Position numbers and translations under genes: made by a program
Origin: Paraphoma chrysanthemicola
Taxonomy: Eukaryota; Ascomycota; Dothideomycetes; Pleosporales; Phaeosphaeriaceae
Assembly (NCBI GenBank): GCA_020744225.1
Contig: JAGMWG010000008.1
Span: forward strand, 806,001 to 870,000
Direction: 5' to 3'
DNA: 64,000 nt
Shown: positions 1 through 11,697 of the stretch, one piece after another
Position numbering within the stretch: position 1 is the first letter of the stretch
Layout of the letters: each line of letters opens with the position of its first letter
The notes under the pieces: generated by a model
The model's input: only the letters and a program-made list of their open reading frames with translations
Databases searched by the model: none
What the model was told of the DNA's origin: nothing

Positions 1-21
1 GCTGATGTTATTTTTGCTCAG

Positions 22-1468
22 TTCAAGCATGCCAGTATTCTTCGTCTTCCGAGCCGGATCTCAAAGAAACCTTCAAAAGGGTACTCCCGGCAAAGCGCGA
101 GCTCCTCAAGAAGGTCAAGGCACACGCCGACAAGAAGCTCGGCGATGTCAAGGTCGAGAATGCATTGGGCGGAATGAGGTATGTACATCTGAACAGACTT
201 CACGATGATCTCTAATGAGACTGAAGAGGCCTGAAGGCTATGGTCTGGGAAGGCTCCGTCCTTGACGCCAACGAGGGCATCCGATTCCATGGCAAGACCA
301 TCAAGGACTGCCAAAAAGAGCTTCCCAAGGGTACTTCTGGCACCGAGATGCTACCAGAGGCCATGTTCTGGCTGCTTCTCACTGGCGAGGTTCCCTCCGT
401 ATCGCAGACCCGTGCTCTGTCGCGCGAGCTCGCTGAGAAGGCTGGCATCCCTAAGTTCGTCGAGAAGATGCTGGACGACTTCCCCAAGGATCTCCACCCA
501 ATGACACAGTTCGCGTGCGCTGTCTCAGCGCTCAACTATGAGTCCAAGTTTGCAAAGGCATACGAACGTGGTATCAACAAGGCCGACTACTGGGAGCCGA
601 CCTTCGATGACAGCATCAGCCTGCTCGCAAAGCTCCCTACCATCGCCGCGAAGATCTACCAGAACGCGTACCGTGGCGGCGGTGCTCTCCCCAACGAGGT
701 TGATCTGAACCAGGATTGGGCTTACAACTTCGCTGCCATGCTGGGCAAGGCCGGCAAGGATAATGAAGGCTTCCAAGATCTCCTGCGATTGTACCTCGCT
801 CTGCACGGTGACCACGAGGGCGGCAACGTCTCTGCTCATGCCACTCACTTGGTTGGATCCGCGCTCAGCGACCCCTTCCTCAGCTACAGTGCTGGTCTCC
901 AGGGTCTTGCCGGTCCTCTACACGGTCTGGCAGCCCAGGAAGTGCTCCGCTTTATTCTGAGCATGCAGGAGACCGTCGGCACGAAGTTCTCGGAGAAGGA
1001 CGTCACCGATTACCTGTGGAGCGTCCTCAAGTCAGGCCGTGTCATCCCCGGTTACGGCCACGCCGTGCTGAGGAAGCCCGATCCTCGTTTTGAGGCGCTC
1101 ATGGATTTTGCGAACGCACGACCAGAGATCGCATCGAACCCTGTTTACCAGCTCGTCAAGAAGAACTCTGAGGTCGCACCCGGTGTGCTCACTGAGCATG
1201 GAAAGGTGAGTTTTGCATGTATGAGAATATTGGCACCCACTGACATATTTTCCAGACCAAGAACCCATACCCCAACGTCGACTCCTCTTCCGGTGTGCTC
1301 TTCCATCACTACGGCTTCACAGAAACGCTCTACTACACTGCGACTTTCGGTGTCAGCCGTGGTCTTGGACCGCTCGCGCAGCTCATCTGGGACCGGGCCC
1401 TTGGCCTGCCCATTGAGCGTCCCAAGTCCATCAACCTGCAGGGTATCCTCAACCAGGTCGGCGCATAG
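22..1468 (+). CDS. 2-methylcitrate synthase / citrate synthase, mitochondrial (5' end missing)
   Basis: Condenses an acyl-CoA with oxaloacetate in the mitochondrial matrix; the methylcitrate form uses propionyl-CoA and detoxifies it. Three visible exons join cleanly: about 22-178, 227-1205 and 1256-1468, with introns of 48 and 50 nt. About 448 residues are visible, so only the targeting leader and first residues lie outside the window. Family landmarks are seen: the GLAGPLHGLAAQEV and GYGHAVLRKPDPR histidine motifs and the PNVDSSSG aspartate motif near the C-terminus. I favour methylcitrate synthase over housekeeping citrate synthase because of the LALHGDHEGG stretch, GVLFHHYGF and the ending LPIERPKSINLQGI, which I recall from fungal McsA proteins; housekeeping CitA typically has LLQYYGL and PKSFS there. 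Fungal McsA enzymes also accept acetyl-CoA, so the two activities are not exclusive. The start at 22 is the first base after a possible acceptor AG at 20-21. Confidence 0.8.
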
Positions 1469-1976
1469 AATGGCAGAAGGGAGATGGAACCGCAATCAAA
1501 AGTCCTTGAGATATAGGGATGAGAGTGTAGATACCAATAACAAAGTTAAAGTCAGTTCGCGATAGATGTCTGCGAATTACGATTGAACGACTGTGATGTC
1601 ACGTCGAAACCTGCTCGCGAAGTTCATGGACAAATCGTTGAGACCGAGCAACCGGAAATGCGGGAGTGGCGCCCGCAGCTAAAGTTATCCACCAAGATCG
1701 ACAGGCCAGGCACAGCAGCATCCCTGAAGCTCGACTGCCTGCCCGGCAGCCACGACAATCGCCTATATCCTGTGACACTCCAACGTCAAATTCTCTTCGT
1801 TCGAAAACACTCGCCGGCTGTCCTCTCAAACTGCTCGCCGCACGCCAAACAGTGTCATGATTCGCTGCTAGCATAAATAGGAGCGCATAAGCTCCCGCTT
1901 GTTTCAGAACCACGCCGCCCTCTTCGAGATCACATATACTGCGGAGCCTCCGCCCATTTCGACCGACACATTCGCC
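1469..1976. other. Intergenic: citrate-synthase-family 3' end to GH3 promoter
   Basis: 508 bases with no supported gene. An AT-rich GCATAAATAG element near 1871 lies about 105 bases upstream of the beta-glucosidase ATG and could serve as its TATA-like element. The small frames here lack splice support. Confidence 0.4.
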
Positions 1977-4931
1977 ATGCCGCCATACGAGAATCACGAG
2001 CTGCGGCGCGGCAAGTACGCGCGCCTAGACGCACCTGCCGACGACGACATCGAGACTCCCACCCGCTTCTCGTCCGACTCCAGCGGCACGCTTGAAGACC
2101 TCGAGGAACACGATCCGCTCGCATTTGACAGCAAGCTGAAGCGCAAGAAGAGCACTGGCGATCTCAAGATCCGGAAGGCATCATACAAGGACGCTGAGTC
2201 CGCGGTTCCATTCCCCAGCAATGCGCGGAGAACAAGCCGATGCGCACCGGGCAGGTGGTGCTGCTGGCTGCTGACATTTGTCGCTGCGGTCGTGCTGCTA
2301 CTTGCTTCGGGGGGGATATACGCATGGAAAGTCAGCGTGCCGCAAGATGGGTTGAGCCCGCCGTGGTATCCTAGCCCAAAAGGCGGGACAGATAAGCTGT
2401 GGGAAGAGAGTTACAAGAAGGCTGCTGAGCTGGTCAAGCAAATGACACTGCCAGAAAAAGTCAACATCACGACGGGCACGGGGTGGAGCATGGAAATGTG
2501 TGTGGGAAACAATGGCGCTGTGCCGAGATTGAAGTTTCCGTCGCTGTGTTTGCAGGACGGACCATTGGGCATTCGGTTTGCAGACAACATTACGGCATTT
2601 CCGGCCGGGATTACGGTGGGCGCGACGTGGAACAAGGAGCTAATGTACTTGCGTGGAAAGGCACACGGGAGAGAAGCGAGGTTAAAGGGCGTCCATGTGC
2701 TGCTTGGTCCGGCAATGGGCCCGCTTGGACGCATGCCCGCTGGTGGTCGCAACTGGGAGGGCTTTGGATCGGATCCGGTGCTGCAAGGTATCGCGGCTGC
2801 GCAGACGATCAAGGGTATACAGGACGAGGGCGTCATGGCCACGGCGAAGCACTACGTGCTGAATGAGCAGGAGCACTTCCGACAGGCGTGGGAGTGGGGC
2901 ATTCCCAACGCGATTTCGAGCAACGTGGACGATCGAACCCTACATGAGATTTATGTCTGGCCCTTTGCAGACTCGATCAAGGCTGGTGTCACCTCGGTCA
3001 TGTGCAGCTACAACCAGGTCAACGCATCGTATGCCTGTCAGAACAGCAAGCTTCTCAACGGAGTTCTAAAGGACGAGATGGGCTTCCAGGGCTTCGTCCA
3101 GAGTGATTGGCTCGCCCAACGAGCTGGTGTTGCAAGCGCTCTCGCCGGGCTGGATGTGACTATGCCAGGCGATGGATTGCGGTGGGCCAAGGGCGACAGT
3201 CTATGGGGACCCGAGCTCACGAAAGCCGTACTCAACGGCAGCGTGCCCATCGATCGACTCGACGACATGGTGACCAGAGTTGTAGCGTCTTGGTATCAAG
3301 TTGGGCAGGACAAGTGGCCCGAGAACAGCGGACCGAACTTCTCCTCGTGGACGAATGATAGGATTGGCAAGTTGCATACCGGCAGCCCGTCGGACACCGC
3401 GATGGGCGTGGTGAATCAATTTGTGAATGCTCAAGGCGAAGGAGAGGATGCGCATGGACATATCGTACGCCGCGTAGCTGCTGAAGGCACCGTGCTGCTT
3501 AAGAACGAGGGAAGGCTTCTCCCACTATCGCGCAAGGGCTGGAAGAAAGGCAAGAGACAGACAAAGTACCGTGTCGGCGTGTTCGGTGAGGATGCTCGTC
3601 TTCCCCACGCAGGCATCAACTCCTGCCCGGACCAGAGCTGCAATGACGGTACTCTTGCTTCGGGCTGGGGATCTGGCGCTGTCAACTACACGTATCTGGT
3701 CGAGCCCGTGGCGGCTATTCGAGAAGCTTTCGACAAGGATTCTGTCTACGTTACGGATTGGCTAGAGAACAAGCTCCCAAGTCAGAAGGAGATCCTGGAA
3801 GAGCAAGACCTTTGCATTGTCTTTGCTAACGCTGATGCTGGGGAAGGCTACGAACACTACGAGAGTATCCGCGGTGATCGTAATGATCTTTACCTGCAAA
3901 AGGGTGGTGACAAGCTTATTCAGGATGTTGCAAAAGGGTGCGGAGAAGGCATGGGCGATGTGGTTGTTGTGATCCACAACGTTGGACCTGTGATCCTGGA
4001 GAACTTCGTCGATCTCATGAACGTGAAGGCGGTTGTGCTTGCCAATTTGCCAGGCACCGAGTCTGGCAATGCGCTCGTTGACATTCTGTTTGGAGATGTC
4101 AACCCCTCTGGCAAACTTCCATACACCATCGCAAAGAGGGAGCAGGACTATGGTCCAGGCAGCAAGGTCAAATACCTTCCAAGCCCATCGGATGGTCTTT
4201 CGCCACAGCAGAACTTCTCTGAAGGTCTCTACATCGACTACAGGCACTTCGATAAACAAGACATCGCGCCACGCTACGAGTTCGGTTACGGTCTTTCCTA
4301 TACCGAGTTTAAGCTCTCGTCTCTGCTCATCAGGTCGCACAGCAAAAAGACCCCACTTCCAGCTCCTCGACCAGACGGCGTTACACCTCCAAGCTACTCA
4401 ACAGACCTCCCCGATCCCAAGTCAGCACTATTCCCCGAGGGCTTTCACAAGGTCGAGAAGTACATCTACCCGTGGCTAGAGTCCACAAAGGGTATCAAAA
4501 AGCCCGAGATCATGACGTCGCAACTTCAAAGCCAACTCAGCGACGCTGGCGGCGGCCCCGGCGGCAATCCCGATCTCTACACGACGCTCCTCACCGTGGC
4601 ATGCTCGGTGACTAACGCGGGTCCCGTCGATGGCTCAACTGTCGTGCAACTTTACATCTCGTTACCGCAAGGCTACAAAGACCATGAGACTGGTGAGCCG
4701 GTAGACTTCCCTGTTCGTGTACTTCGTGGATTCGAGAAGGTGCACGTTGAGGCAAAGAAGCAGGAACATGGTGCAGGTGGAGATAGGAAGTCGGTGGAGT
4801 TTGAGGTCACACGACGCGACTTGAGCTACTGGGATGTGAAGAGGCAGAATTGGGTGCTGCCGAGCAGTGGGGACATTGGGATCGCTGTGGGGTTTTCGAG
4901 TAGAAATTTGCCATTAAAGGGGACGTGGTAG
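1977..4931 (+). CDS. Membrane-anchored GH3 beta-glucosidase (BglE-like)
   Basis: Hydrolyses terminal beta-glucosyl residues, as in cellobiose and other beta-glucans. Single exon, 984 aa. The frame opens further upstream at a TTG, but the first ATG is at 1977 with GCC before it, so I start there. Residues 1-90 form a charged, serine-rich tail; residues about 94-117 are one hydrophobic segment (WLLTFVAAVVLLLASGG) expected to act as a type II signal anchor, leaving the catalytic part outside the cell or in the secretory lumen. The GH3 N-domain follows, with the nucleophile aspartate in GFVQSDW (about D377), then the second domain with EGYEHYES...GDRNDL, where the acid/base glutamate usually lies, and a fibronectin III-like C-terminus (RVLRGFEKV). 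This layout matches the long transmembrane beta-glucosidase E type of Aspergillus rather than secreted 850-residue enzymes. Several NxS/T sites lie in the outer part. Confidence 0.92.
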   Translation: MPPYENHELRRGKYARLDAPADDDIETPTRFSSDSSGTLEDLEEHDPLAFDSKLKRKKSTGDLKIRKASYKDAESAVPFPSNARRTSRCAPGRWCCWLLTFVAAVVLLLASGGIYAWKVSVPQDGLSPPWYPSPKGGTDKLWEESYKKAAELVKQMTLPEKVNITTGTGWSMEMCVGNNGAVPRLKFPSLCLQDGPLGIRFADNITAFPAGITVGATWNKELMYLRGKAHGREARLKGVHVLLGPAMGPLGRMPAGGRNWEGFGSDPVLQGIAAAQTIKGIQDEGVMATAKHYVLNEQEHFRQAWEWGIPNAISSNVDDRTLHEIYVWPFADSIKAGVTSVMCSYNQVNASYACQNSKLLNGVLKDEMGFQGFVQSDWLAQRAGVASALAGLDVTMPGDGLRWAKGDSLWGPELTKAVLNGSVPIDRLDDMVTRVVASWYQVGQDKWPENSGPNFSSWTNDRIGKLHTGSPSDTAMGVVNQFVNAQGEGEDAHGHIVRRVAAEGTVLLKNEGRLLPLSRKGWKKGKRQTKYRVGVFGEDARLPHAGINSCPDQSCNDGTLASGWGSGAVNYTYLVEPVAAIREAFDKDSVYVTDWLENKLPSQKEILEEQDLCIVFANADAGEGYEHYESIRGDRNDLYLQKGGDKLIQDVAKGCGEGMGDVVVVIHNVGPVILENFVDLMNVKAVVLANLPGTESGNALVDILFGDVNPSGKLPYTIAKREQDYGPGSKVKYLPSPSDGLSPQQNFSEGLYIDYRHFDKQDIAPRYEFGYGLSYTEFKLSSLLIRSHSKKTPLPAPRPDGVTPPSYSTDLPDPKSALFPEGFHKVEKYIYPWLESTKGIKKPEIMTSQLQSQLSDAGGGPGGNPDLYTTLLTVACSVTNAGPVDGSTVVQLYISLPQGYKDHETGEPVDFPVRVLRGFEKVHVEAKKQEHGAGGDRKSVEFEVTRRDLSYWDVKRQNWVLPSSGDIGIAVGFSSRNLPLKGTW

Positions 4932-5417
4932 ATACATGTTTTTGGCAGCGGTGGTGTTGTGGCGTTTGGTAAGCAGATATCCATTGAATTACATGTGTTT
5001 TACATCGTTGTGTAAGCGTCCGCTGCTATTCGGCGAAGGTGGCCGCACGAGCTACCAAGGTTACACCGTCGCCACCCGTGAGACAGGGTCGTTTTCAGCC
5101 TTATTCGCGGGCACTAACGCGGCCTAGTGTCTGCGAGAAAAGTCGGATAAGAATAATTTGGTTTCCGCCCAACGAGTGCCTGCAGCGCAATCTCAGCGCC
5201 CCTTCGTCTTCTTTTTTTCAGTTTCTTGTACATTGCCAGACTCTCCACTCTACCCTGGGGCGTCCGCACACACGATACCCTTTTATTTCCCCCCAGTTGC
5301 GCTGTTGGGCGCTGCTTACGCTTCAGACCGCCTTCTGCTGAAGTTGTATCGATAAGCCCCTCCAAGAAATCCCGCGCTCTTTTCCCAAAGAAACTTTTGG
5401 ACAGCGACGACACGCAG
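4932..5417. promoter_or_regulatory. Upstream region / 5' UTR of the EF-3 gene
   Basis: 486 bases without a gene. The last 250 bases are pyrimidine-rich, with a CTTCTTTTTTTCAG run near 5207-5220 that resembles an intron acceptor, so an intron in the 5' leader of EF-3 is possible. Long CT-rich leaders are common on highly expressed fungal translation genes. Confidence 0.35.
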
Positions 5418-8400
5418 ATGCCACACTCTGAGTCGCCGCCCATGGCCCCCGCTATCGTCGTCGACAAGGCCGGTGCCGCGCCGCCGCCGTCCCCTGACGA
5501 TGTTGCCGCCTTTCTCGCCAGCATCCTCACCGCAAAGTCGTCGCACGCCTCGGTCGACGCCGCCTACGCGCTCTCGACGCTGCTGCAGAACTCGGTGGGC
5601 TTCCGCGGCCTCAAGGGCTATGGCATCCTCGACGAGATCAAGAAGGCGGCCACAAACAAGAAGGACCCCATACGGCGGGAGGGTGCCATGAACGCGCTGG
5701 GTGCGCTGTTCGAGCGCTTCCCCACCGCACAGAGGCTCGGCGAGGCCATCTTCCTCGTGCAGGAGGAGACCCTCGTGCCGCTGGCGCTCGATTCGCTGGC
5801 CGACAAGACCCCCTCGGTCAAGGAGTCGGCCAAGTACGCACTCGACGCGCTGTTCGAGAACCTCTCAGCTGAGGCGAAGGTCGTCGGCCTGCTGCCAGTG
5901 CTTACCAAGTACCTGGGCAAGAAGTCCGGAAAGTGGCAGGGCGCAGTCGGCGCATACGAGCTGCTGGGCCGCATGGCCGACAAAGCCAAGATGGGCATGG
6001 AGAGCTTCGAGGTCGAAAAGGAGAAGGACATCCTACGCGAGTCCATGGGCAAGAAGCTCGAAGGCCTCATCCCCGTCGTCGAGGCCGGCATGCACGACCT
6101 CAAGTCCGAGGTTGCGAAGCAGGCGCTGAAGACGATGAACAGCCTGACCACGCTGCTCCAGAACGACGACATTGCGCCCCGGATACCGCTGCTCGTCAAG
6201 TCCATCGAGGACCCCTCCACACAGAGTCTGCAGAAGGCTATCCATGCCTTGTCCCAGACCACTTTCGTCGCCATTGTTACCTCCCCGGTCCTCGCCATGG
6301 TCACTCCCCTCCTCGAGCGATCGCTGAACACACCCACAACAACACAGGAGGTCACCCGCCAGACTGTTGTAGTAGTCGAGAACTTGACCAAGCTTGTCCA
6401 CGACCCAGTCGAAGCCCGCGCATTTTTGCCGAAGCTGAAGCCCGGTGTCAAGGCTGTCCAGGACCGCGCATCTCTTCCCGAGGTGCGTGAGATTGGCGCC
6501 CGCGCTCTGGCCGTCATCGAGAAGGCCATGGCAGACAAGGACGGTAGCGATAGCGGTGCTATTGCCAGGATGCAGCCCACAGACGTCGCAAAGGTCATCG
6601 AGAAGCAGATCAGCGCAGTCGGAAGCATGTACGGCTTCCCAGGCGATGCTGAGGTCTGGGCGTGTGCAAAGGCCTACATCTCGGAAATGATCGCAGAGGA
6701 CATCAACCAGCGCGAGATCAAGCGCATTCCCCAGCTCATCACGCCCTACCTAGACCCCCTGATGAACCCCGGAGACGCTGAGAAGGTTGCTGAGGCGGTC
6801 TTCCAGTTTTATCTTGCCGAAGACCACCGCAAGTTTGGACAGCCCCCCGTTGAGGAAGACGGCGAGACCGAGATTGTCAACGCTACCTTCTCCCTGGGTT
6901 ATGGAGGCATGTTGCTACTTTCTCACACAAACCTGCGCCTGTTGAAGGGCCATCGTTATGGTCTTTGCGGCCGCAACGGTGCTGGAAAGTCGACACTCAT
7001 GCGCAGCATGTCAGACGGCAAGCTTGAGGGGTACCCACCTCAGGACGTCGTCAAGACTTGCTTCGTTGAGCACAACCAGGGCGAGAACGCGGATCTCACC
7101 ATTTTCGAGTACATTTGCAACGATGCTAGGTTCAAGGATGAGAGCCGCGACCGCATCTCAGAGGTCTTGGAAGAGGTCGGTTTCACAGCTGGTCCTGAGG
7201 GCAGGCAGTCACACAAGGTCGGCTCTCTGTCTGGAGGATGGAAGATGAAGCTTGCTTTGGCCCGAGCCATGCTTATGCGCGCGGACGTTTTGCTTCTCGA
7301 CGAACCTACCAATCACTTGGACGTCGCCAACGTTGCTTGGCTACAGGAGTACCTCAAGAAGCACACCGAGATCACCAGCCTGATCGTCTCTCACGACTCC
7401 GGCTTCCTCGACGAGGTCTGCACAGACATCTATCACTACGAGCAGAAGAAGCTGGTGTGCTACAAGGGAAATCTTGCAGATTTCGTCAGGCAGAAGCCCG
7501 AGGCCAGCAGCTACTACACCCTTACGTCGTCTCAGGTCCAGTTCAAGTTCCCTCCTCCCGGTATATTGACTGGTGTCAAGTCGAACACGCGTTCCATTCT
7601 TCGCATGACCAACTGCACATACACATACCCTGGGTCATCGAAGCCATCGTTGTTTGACGCAAACTGCAATTTATCGCTCTCCTCTCGTGTTGCTATCATC
7701 GGCGCCAACGGTGCTGGTAAGTCGACTCTGATCAAGATCCTTACTGGTGAAGTCGTCCCACAAGAAGGAAAGGTTGAGAAGCATCCCAACTTGCGTATCG
7801 GATACATCAAGCAACACGCTCTTGAGCACGTTGAGATGCACATGGAGAAGACGCCCAATCAGTACCTGCAGTGGCGATATGCCAACGGTGACGATCGCGA
7901 GGTGCTCATGAAGCAGAGTCGTGTTCTCACAGCAGAGGACAAGGCGCAAATGGAGACACCAATCGACATTGGTGACGGCAAGGGACCGCGCAAGATCGAA
8001 GCGCTCATTGGTCGTCAAAAGTACAAGAAGTCCTTCCAGTACGAAGTCAAGTGGCTCAACATGCTGCCCAAGTTCAACACGATGATCTCTCGTGAGACTT
8101 TGCTTGAGCGCGGCTTCCAGAAGTTGATCCAAGAGTTCGACGATCACGAGTCTTCTCGTGAAGGTCTTGGTTACCGTGTCCTCGAGCCCAAGGTCATCTC
8201 CAAGCACTTTGAAGACTTGGGCATGGACCCCGAAATCGCTAACCACAACGAGATCTCTGGTCTCTCCGGAGGACAAAAGGTCAAGGTCGTGCTTGCTGGT
8301 GCCATGTGGAACAACCCCCATCTCCTCGTCCTCGACGAACCGACCAATTTCTTGGATCGTGACTCTCTTGGCGGTCTTGCTGTCGCCATTCGCGACTACA

Positions 8401-8834
8401 AGGGTGGTGTCATCATGATCTCCCATAACGAAGAATTCGTCGGTGCCCTGTGCCCCGAGCAGTGGCACGTTGCGGACGGTCGTGTCGCCCACAAGGGTCA
8501 TCTCGCCGTCAACATGGATCGCTTCGAGGACTCGCGTCCTGGCTCGTCGGTCGCTAGCAGCAACGTCAGCTCCGCGGCACCCAGCACGACTGGTACACCC
8601 GTTATGAGCGACGCCGAAGGCTCGAAAGACGATATGAAGTTCCGCGCCAAGAAGAAGAAGAAGATGACGCGTGCGCAGCAGAAGGAGCGTGAGGTCAGGA
8701 GGAGATTGAGGTATATCGAGTGGTTGAACAGCCCGAAGGTATGTTGTCCCCAGACTGTTGTATGTTGATACAGTTGCTAACGATTCTAACAGGGCACACC
8801 GCAACCACCCAACACTGATGACGAGGCAGAGTAG
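5418..8834 (+). CDS. TEF3: Translation elongation factor 3 (ABC-F ATPase, EF-3)
   Basis: Fungus-typical ribosome-bound ATPase that helps release deacylated tRNA from the E site and supports aminoacyl-tRNA delivery; cytoplasmic. About 1120 aa. A long exon (5418-8738) is followed by a 54-nt intron (donor GTATGT at 8739, acceptor 8791-8792, GCTAAC branch) and a 42-nt last exon. Domains in order: HEAT repeats about residues 70-390, a four-helix region, ABC1 with Walker A GRNGAGKST at 518 plus LSGGWKMK signature and LLLDEPTNHLD, then ABC2 with Walker A GANGAGKST at 762, a chromodomain-like insert, LSGGQKVK and LLVLDEPTNFLD, and the lysine-rich tail KKKKKMTRAQQ. The open frame extends further upstream, but the first well-placed ATG is at 5418 (a second is at 5442). 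The protein is some 60-70 residues longer than the roughly 1050-residue yeast form, mostly through a proline/alanine-rich N-terminus. Confidence 0.95.
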
Positions 8835-9534
8835 ACGAATGATGGTCGCTTGGGTTGGAATGCATAGCATGATATCTTAGACTTTTTGCATTGCTGGGCG
8901 TTTACATAGATGGGATCGAAGCGCGTATGTGCCGTGGACAAAGACATGATGGGCATATATAGATTACGACTGCTGCGTGATGCATGCTATATCGCATCTT
9001 TCTCAAATAAAAGTATCTTATTCTCTTTCACAATATTGGACCTCGATTGATGATTTGGTGCAAAGTTTGTTTTTGATAATGCCGTAAGCTTCATGTGTTG
9101 CTCGTCGCGCCTGCCATCTTCGAGCTCTGCAAAGTACGACCGCATTTAGGTCCACGGAGTACAGGCAAGGAACTCCCGATGACTCTAAACATTTGTCTCA
9201 CGTCTGCTCGTCTTCAGAATCCGTCTCTTTACCGCTCCACTCCACCATCTCGCTCTTATCTCCTTCCGTCTGTCTCCGCACTCTTACCGCTCGCTCCTTC
9301 TTCTTCCCCACTCCATCGCCTTCACCTCCAACAGGCCCACGCAGATGCCTCACCTGCCGTCCTCTACCTCGAGCGGGGCTGGCAAACGCTCCTCGCTGGC
9401 GCCGTGGATATACGTACATTCCCTTTGGCTTGATCCGCAATCTTTCTCTCCTCACACTCCTCCCTAACTTTGTCGCTACAACACACCACTTCAAGTACAT
9501 ACACTCTCACAACCGTCTTCGACGACCAGCTCCA
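8835..9534. other. Intergenic: EF-3 3' UTR and promoter of the cysteine-rich gene
   Basis: 700 bases without a supported gene. An AATAAA poly(A)-type signal sits at about 9006-9011, roughly 170 bases after the EF-3 stop. The stretch 9190-9530 is strongly pyrimidine-rich on the + strand, as expected for a fungal promoter and leader preceding the ATG at 9535. Frames in it have no splice or domain support. Confidence 0.5.
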
Positions 9535-11697
9535 ATGAAGCTTCTCCAGGTCGAGCTCGCCAGCCTCGGCGTCCTTGGCCTTGGACTCGTAGCTGCCTCA
9601 CATGGAGGTCGCGGTGAGGCTCAATTCGAGTCGATGACACCAAGGGTAGTGCCGCAGTGGCCTAACAGCCCAGGCATCAAGTAAGAACCGTGAATTGAGC
9701 TTGATTATTCAGTTTTACTAACGTTTCGATCTCTTTAGGTACATGTGCAACGACAAGGATGTCCAGATGTGCTTCAGCATCCCCAAAGTACCCTGCAACC
9801 AGGTCCGCAACTGCGAGAACGGATGCATCGAGTACGACAACGGTGCCTCGTGTAACGAAGTGCCAGTCCGCATATCTCGCACCGACGTCGAAGACTCTTC
9901 CATGATGGCTGCATCTGGCAAGTGCGACGGCGTTCCAGGCACATGCCGCATGTGTACTCCTACCGGTCGAGGCGTTTTCACTTGCGAGTCTGGCTTCTGC
10001 GCTGTTCGACCTGGCGATTGGTGCAGCTCGGACAAGTCATGTCACGATGATTGCACTTGCTGCAAGAAGGGCAAGCGTGATAACAAGGAGGCCAGGTCGC
10101 TCGAGAGCACTTCTCAGGTACGTTCTACACTCGACAGTCCCTATGGGTCTTGTCCGCGAGAGTCCTGGGGTTATCAGTCATGTCGCGACAACAATTCGGT
10201 CATCGTCGTCTGCGATCCTGCAGACTGCAATTGGCGCGCGGTGGGCAAGTGTGCGGGAGGCGCTGGGTGCTGCGAGGCGAGGCGCGACAATCGAATGCCG
10301 TTCAGTGCAAGTGCTAGAGCGGTGAGACCTCAGAAATGATTTCTCGGCTTCGATAGACGATCATCCTAGAATGAAAAGCTCGGATCACATCAAAGACATG
10401 ACTGATCTCACCCTCTGACTTATGTTCCTCTCTTTCTCTCCTCTGTGCTTCAGTGCTAATTCATAACACCAGGACCAAGCCTCCACCAACTCCGTCGCCC
10501 TCCCAGCCGCCGCCGCCTGTAAGCCAGCCGACTTATGGTGCCACCCAGTCAACCGCGCATGGCTCCTTGTTTGCAACGGCAGCGGAGAGTGGCAAATCGC
10601 CGCTGACTGCGGCATAACCCAAGGGTTTGGCTGCTGTCGAGGAACTGAGGAACCAGGACCAGATCATCGGTGCGATTGTCGAGCGTCGCCACGCGGAATC
10701 ACGAAGACAAAGACTTCGGTCGAGGAAGAGAAGTCTAAGATGACAAAACGATCGAGCGAGAAAGAGATATCTGCGGTCAAGGAGACTGCGGGTACTGTGG
10801 CAACGAACAACTCGGAGTGCGTGCCTGGCCAATTTTGGTGTGATCAGACGAACTTTGATTGGATCATTTTGTGCGACCTGGCCGGGGAATGGAGGAAGGT
10901 TTTGTATTGCGGCACAACGTTGGAAGGAGCCGGCTGGTAAGTTGCCCTTGACCCCTCGTCGCCTTCAGTTAATCTTGTTGGAGTCAAACGCAATACTGAC
11001 GTGACAAAGCTGCCGCGGACCTTCAAACCCAAGTGAACAATCGCCAACTTGCGAGTGCCCAGGCCTGTCTGGAGGCACACCAGCACTCTCTCACGAGTCC
11101 TCTCCCATCGATTCAAAATTTACACAACCTCGCACCATCGAGTCAAGCAACAAAACCCCCACAATGATGGAGGAGAAGAGGACTGAGGAACCGCAGTGCA
11201 CTCCTGGGACATACCGCTGCCGTCAACCGTTCGTATATGGACATCTCGAGGTCTGCAATCCGGAAAGCGTTTGGGTCATCTCGAGCCTGTGCTGTGGTCC
11301 GTACACATGCGAGGATCCTGTGGGAGATACGCCAGCACACTGTTTGTGCAGTCCTTCTCACCCTGGCGCGGAGACTGATCTATCACCTCGCTCGCTTGAG
11401 GCTTCGGATTCCGCCAGCCTTGAAGTGAGGCAAGAGACCCCGCCGCCAAACGAGCCCGTGCCTGGAATCTGCATTTCGGGTACCTATGCCTGTGGCGGCC
11501 ATCGTCGCTGGATCTGGGTGTGCAATGGTGGCAAGTGGAAATTTGCGTCTGATTGCAAGTATGAAGGTGCATGCAAGACAGACAGTAATGGTGTGCCGTA
11601 TTGCGATCCGAGATTGGAGGTTGGCCAACTTACCGCCGAAGAGTCTTCGACTCTCCTCACTGTGGCTAGAGATGCAATGTCTACGTCGACGGCGTAA
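9535..11697 (+). CDS. Secreted modular cysteine-rich protein (CBM19-like repeats)
   Basis: Four exons restore one frame of 626 aa: 9535-9680, 9739-10321, 10473-10936, 11010-11697 (introns 58, 151, 73 nt; each junction keeps phase). A hydrophobic N-terminus (LASLGVLGLGLVAASHG) is a likely signal peptide. After a cysteine-dense region, at least five copies of a module follow at about 10151-10283, 10518-10648, 10818-11020 (spanning intron 3), 11197-11320 and 11470-11580. The clearest copies read C-x2-G-x-[YF]-x-C, then an aliphatic-x-[VL]-C-[ND], a tryptophan, x5, C, and a final C or CC. This spacing resembles CBM19-type chitin-binding modules, but that is pattern similarity only. Linkers are serine/threonine and charge rich. 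A cell-wall, chitin-binding or effector-like role is inferred, not shown. There is no catalytic domain and no clear GPI signal. Without splicing the gene looks like several unrelated small frames. Confidence 0.75.

Noticed and set aside
5618..8870. Two long antisense frames (336 and 399 codons) opposite the EF-3 gene
   Set aside because: They are shadows created by the strongly biased codon use of EF-3; the translated sequences are low-complexity, and they span the HEAT and ABC coding regions.
10119..10146. GTACGT...CAG inside exon 2 of the cysteine-rich gene as an intron
   Set aside because: It would be under 30 nt, below any fungal intron minimum, and the read-through keeps a complete cysteine module.
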